Positions 44,645 to 46,549 of a stretch of 46,549 nt of DNA are shown piece by piece. The notes under the pieces are model-generated. The model ran no database searches, had not been told where the DNA came from, and saw nothing but the letters and a program-made list of their open reading frames with translations. The DNA comes from Oscillospiraceae bacterium (GTDB lineage: Bacteria > Bacillota > Clostridia > Oscillospirales > CAG-272). Both the position numbers and the translations under genes were made by a program. The DNA lies in the NCBI GenBank assembly GCA_015063455.1, contig SVUC01000003.1, forward strand, positions 1-46,549, read 5' to 3'. How positions within the stretch are numbered: the stretch's first letter is position 1; every line of letters starts with the position of its first letter.

Positions 44645-44716
44645 AAGTTTTGATCCAACTTTTTGGGCAGTTGGTGGATTCTTAGGGTGAAGTCCTGAGT
44701 CGGAGCGGGGCTCCGA
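44645..44716 (+). repeat. Hairpin pair in the gap of the split activase/dehydratase genes
   Basis: The 153-bp gap holds aaagttttgatcCAACTttttgggcAGTTGg and then CGGAGC-ggg-GCTCCG (44701-44715). The first resembles, in the opposite orientation, the hairpin at 31689. Neither is followed by a T-run, so these look like repeat or RNA structure rather than a terminator. No ORF fills the gap. Confidence 0.5.
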
Positions 44717-44773
44717 AACTACACAAATAGATTTTCGCAGTAACATCATTTTTCAGAAATACGGAATATTATA

Positions 44774-46033
44774 ATGAACAAAAAATTTGTTGAATTTACT
44801 TCGGATATGAAGGATACACATACGATCCTCATTCCGAATATGCTGCCGATCCACTTCAAGCTTGTCAAGCGGATCCTCGAAAATTACGGCTATAAGGCGG
44901 AGCTTCTTGAGACAGAGGGCGCGCATATCGCAGAGACGGGACTGAAATACGTCCACAACGATACCTGCTACCCCGCGATCCTCGTCATCGGTCAGATGAT
45001 GGACGCTCTTCTCTCGGGCAAGTATGACTTAAATAAAACTGCGCTTATGCTGTTCCAGACAGGCGGCGGATGCCGTGCATCGAACTACGTTTCTCTGATG
45101 AGAAAAGCTCTCGTCAATGCAGGAATGGAGCAGATTCCCGTTATTCCCCTCAGCTTTGCGGGAATCGAGAAGCACTCGGGATTCGATTTCTCCGTCGGAA
45201 TGATCGTCAGAATGGCTTGCGGAATCCTCTACGGAGACTTTATGATGTCACTTGCGAATCAGGTCCGCACTTATGAGATTAATAAAGGCGACGTTGCCGC
45301 GCTGTGCGACAAGTGGACGGAAAAGCTTGTTGGAGAAATGGCAGACTCAGGCATCAGCTTCGGAAGAATGAAGAAGAATTATGCCGCGATCATCAGAGAC
45401 TTTGCCGCGATCCCGCGGGAAAATAAAAAAGCGGTCAAGGTTGGCGTTGTTGGGGAAATTTACGTCAAATTCTCGCCGCTGGGGAATAACAATCTTGAGA
45501 AATTCCTCGTGTCAGAGGGTGCTGAGGTCGTGCTTCCCGGACTTGTCGACTTCTTCAATTACTGCTTCTACAACGGAATTATGGACTACAAGCTTTACGG
45601 ACATAATTTCAAGGGATATCTCTTCAATAAAGCGGCATTCGAATTTTTGTGCGCCCTTCAGGCTGATCAGATAAAGGCCATCAAAAAAGAGGGCACATTC
45701 CGCCCGATGACTCCGTTCAAGCACACACTTGAGCTGACGAAGGGTTACATCGGTCACGGAACGAAAATGGGTGAAGGCTGGCTTCTCTCGGCGGAAATGC
45801 TTGAGCTTGCAGACTCCGGTGTTATGAACATCGTCTGCACTCAGCCGTTCGGATGCTTGCCGAACCACATTTGCGGAAAGGGAATGATGAAGCCTATCAA
45901 GGAATCTATTCCCGAGGCAAACATTGTGGCGATCGACTACGACGCAGGCGCGTCCGCTGTAAATCAGGAGAACAGACTTAAGCTGATGCTCTCCTCAGCC
46001 CGCGCGGCACTCGAAGAAAAAGAGGATGCGTAA
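44774..46033 (+). CDS. 2-hydroxyacyl-CoA dehydratase-like (HgdB/BcrC-type) protein
   Basis: This 419-aa protein corresponds to the C-terminal third of the long clostridial activase-dehydratase proteins. It has HNDTCYPAILVIGQM, TGGGCRASNY, VGVVGEIYVKFSPLGNNNLEKFL and CTQPFGCLPNHICGKGM, with conserved Cys residues that probably bind an iron-sulphur cluster. In most relatives, as known to me, this part is fused to the double activase in one chain of about 1,400 aa; 994 plus 419 residues here sum to that length. It begins 153 bp after the activase stop, and the ATG has only a weak ribosome site (acggaatattata). A good terminator follows. Confidence 0.8.
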   Translation: MNKKFVEFTSDMKDTHTILIPNMLPIHFKLVKRILENYGYKAELLETEGAHIAETGLKYVHNDTCYPAILVIGQMMDALLSGKYDLNKTALMLFQTGGGCRASNYVSLMRKALVNAGMEQIPVIPLSFAGIEKHSGFDFSVGMIVRMACGILYGDFMMSLANQVRTYEINKGDVAALCDKWTEKLVGEMADSGISFGRMKKNYAAIIRDFAAIPRENKKAVKVGVVGEIYVKFSPLGNNNLEKFLVSEGAEVVLPGLVDFFNYCFYNGIMDYKLYGHNFKGYLFNKAAFEFLCALQADQIKAIKKEGTFRPMTPFKHTLELTKGYIGHGTKMGEGWLLSAEMLELADSGVMNIVCTQPFGCLPNHICGKGMMKPIKESIPEANIVAIDYDAGASAVNQENRLKLMLSSARAALEEKEDA

Positions 46034-46047
46034 CTGTAGATAAAAAA

Positions 46048-46101
46048 GAACTCTCAGCAGATCTCCGAAATATTTCGGGAATTCTGCCGAGAGTTTTTTT
46101 G
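46048..46101. terminator. Bidirectional terminator (dehydratase-like / TtcA-like)
   Basis: CTCTCaGCAGA...TCTGCcGAGAG with an inner CCGAAATATTTCGG stem is followed by ttttttt on the plus strand and by A-run complement (ttctttttt) on the minus strand. It separates the two convergent genes. Confidence 0.85.
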
Positions 46102-46110
46102 TCAGACTTT

Positions 46111-46549
46111 TCAATAATTCTCGAGAAACGAATGCATCTCGCCGTCCAGCTTGTACGCGGGGAGAGTGTCGATGTTCGCGCGGTGGATCGAGTTGAAGAT
46201 GTTTTTCTCAATGTCGGGATTGTTTTTCTTCAGCTCGCGGATCAGCGCCTTCGTCTCGCGTCTTTTCGATGCGTTCTCGTCGATCTCCGCTTCCTCCGTC
46301 ATTTTGCAGGCGCACTGCAGAAACTCGAGTCCGTTGTACCTCGCCCACGCGATGATCGAGTCCTCGTGAACCTTGTACAGCGGGCGGATCAGCTCCATAC
46401 CTTCGTAATTGGTGCTGTGCAGCTTAGGGAGCATACCCTGTATCTGCGCGCCCCACAGCATTCCCATAAGCGTCGTCTCGATCACGTCGGAGAAGTGATG
46501 ACCGAGCGCGATCTTGTTGCAGCCGAGGGATTTTGCAAAGCTGTAGAGA
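46111..46549 (-). CDS. TtcA-family tRNA thiolase, C-terminal part (5' end outside window)
   Basis: At least 146 residues of a PP-loop ATPase of the TtcA/TilS group. Translating past the track start to the window edge gives LGCNKIALGHHFSDVIETTLM, the GHH.DD-like motif of TtcA. The C-terminal part contains IRPLYKVHE and CACK, where TtcA proteins have a Cys pair binding [4Fe-4S]. In the family it makes 2-thiocytidine at tRNA position 32; relatives modify other positions, so the exact site is inferred. The PP-loop itself would be outside the window. Confidence 0.8.
   Translation of the reverse strand, partial: LYSFAKSLGCNKIALGHHFSDVIETTLMGMLWGAQIQGMLPKLHSTNYEGMELIRPLYKVHEDSIIAWARYNGLEFLQCACKMTEEAEIDENASKRRETKALIRELKKNNPDIEKNIFNSIHRANIDTLPAYKLDGEMHSFLENY

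Noticed and set aside
44621-44773. Frameshift explaining the split activase/dehydratase
   Set aside because: The gap is 153 bp with several stops and its own hairpins, and the second gene has its own ATG, so a single indel cannot join the halves.
1-46549. tRNA or rRNA genes
   Set aside because: No clover-leaf with GTTCRAN-type T-arm and no rRNA signature was seen on either strand by eye; a tRNAscan-SE run would be needed to exclude them fully.

Overview
The window looks like a chromosomal segment of an endospore-forming, gut-type Clostridia (Firmicutes) of medium G+C. The basis is a SpoIIE phosphatase, AddAB instead of RecBCD, RNase M5, the YqhQ/DUF1385 family, a DUF2975/YozG-type pair, consensus sigma-A promoters with 17-bp spacers and strong AGGAGG-like ribosome sites. 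No rRNA or tRNA gene, prophage, transposase or CRISPR array was seen, and species cannot be assigned from the sequence alone.

Layout. 1-942: 3' part of spoIIE. 1479-3143 (minus): holA then rnmV. 3289-5538: an Mbeg1-type alpha/beta hydrolase and a GH28-like beta-helix protein. 5629-12734: DUF1385 protein, prmC, leuA, citramalate synthase and D-Ala-D-Ala ligase; leuA, cimA and ddl are separated by 400-550 bp repeat-filled gaps. 12922-14577: a membrane-anchored LytM/M23 protein whose metal site is degenerate. 14770-21823: addB-addA. 21888-23228: a cytidine deaminase-like gene and a DUF2975/HTH pair under a perfect-consensus promoter. 23304-25183 (minus): metA and an RNase Z-like gene. 25184-26000: a structured, 6S-RNA-like region and a tandem hairpin array. 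25993-26313 (minus): DUF1292 protein. 26948-33808: galactokinase-like gene, small membrane protein, rlmH, WG-repeat protein, SecB-like protein and an unpaired GyrB/ParE-type subunit. 33889-36465: RluA-type pseudouridine synthase, SLC13/ArsB-type permease and, on the opposite strand, a YcxB-like protein. 36575-40421 (minus): complete potABCD operon. 40540-41480: two tandem copies of the large dispersed repeat. 41636-46033: a split acyl-CoA dehydratase activase/dehydratase pair. 46111-end (minus): partial TtcA-family gene.

Functional themes. Branched-chain amino-acid entry reactions (leuA for leucine, cimA for threonine-independent isoleucine) lie side by side. The methionine entry enzyme MetA carries the acetyl-CoA-type Glu111. 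Polyamine import, double-strand-break repair, and translation or RNA maintenance (prmC, rlmH, rnmV, rnz, rluA-like, ttcA-like) make up most of the rest.

The least ordinary content is non-coding. A palindromic element of roughly 300-500 bp with long inverted arms occurs five times, once inverted and once as a tandem pair, and opposite-orientation copies bracket cimA. A 66-bp tandem hairpin array carries a 23-bp palindrome that appears to have inserted with a 4-bp duplication. A second, ~173-bp TIR-bearing element lies upstream of galK. A perfect 11-bp palindrome overlaps the -10 of the activase gene, and two promoters are embedded in the terminator-like hairpin of the preceding gene.
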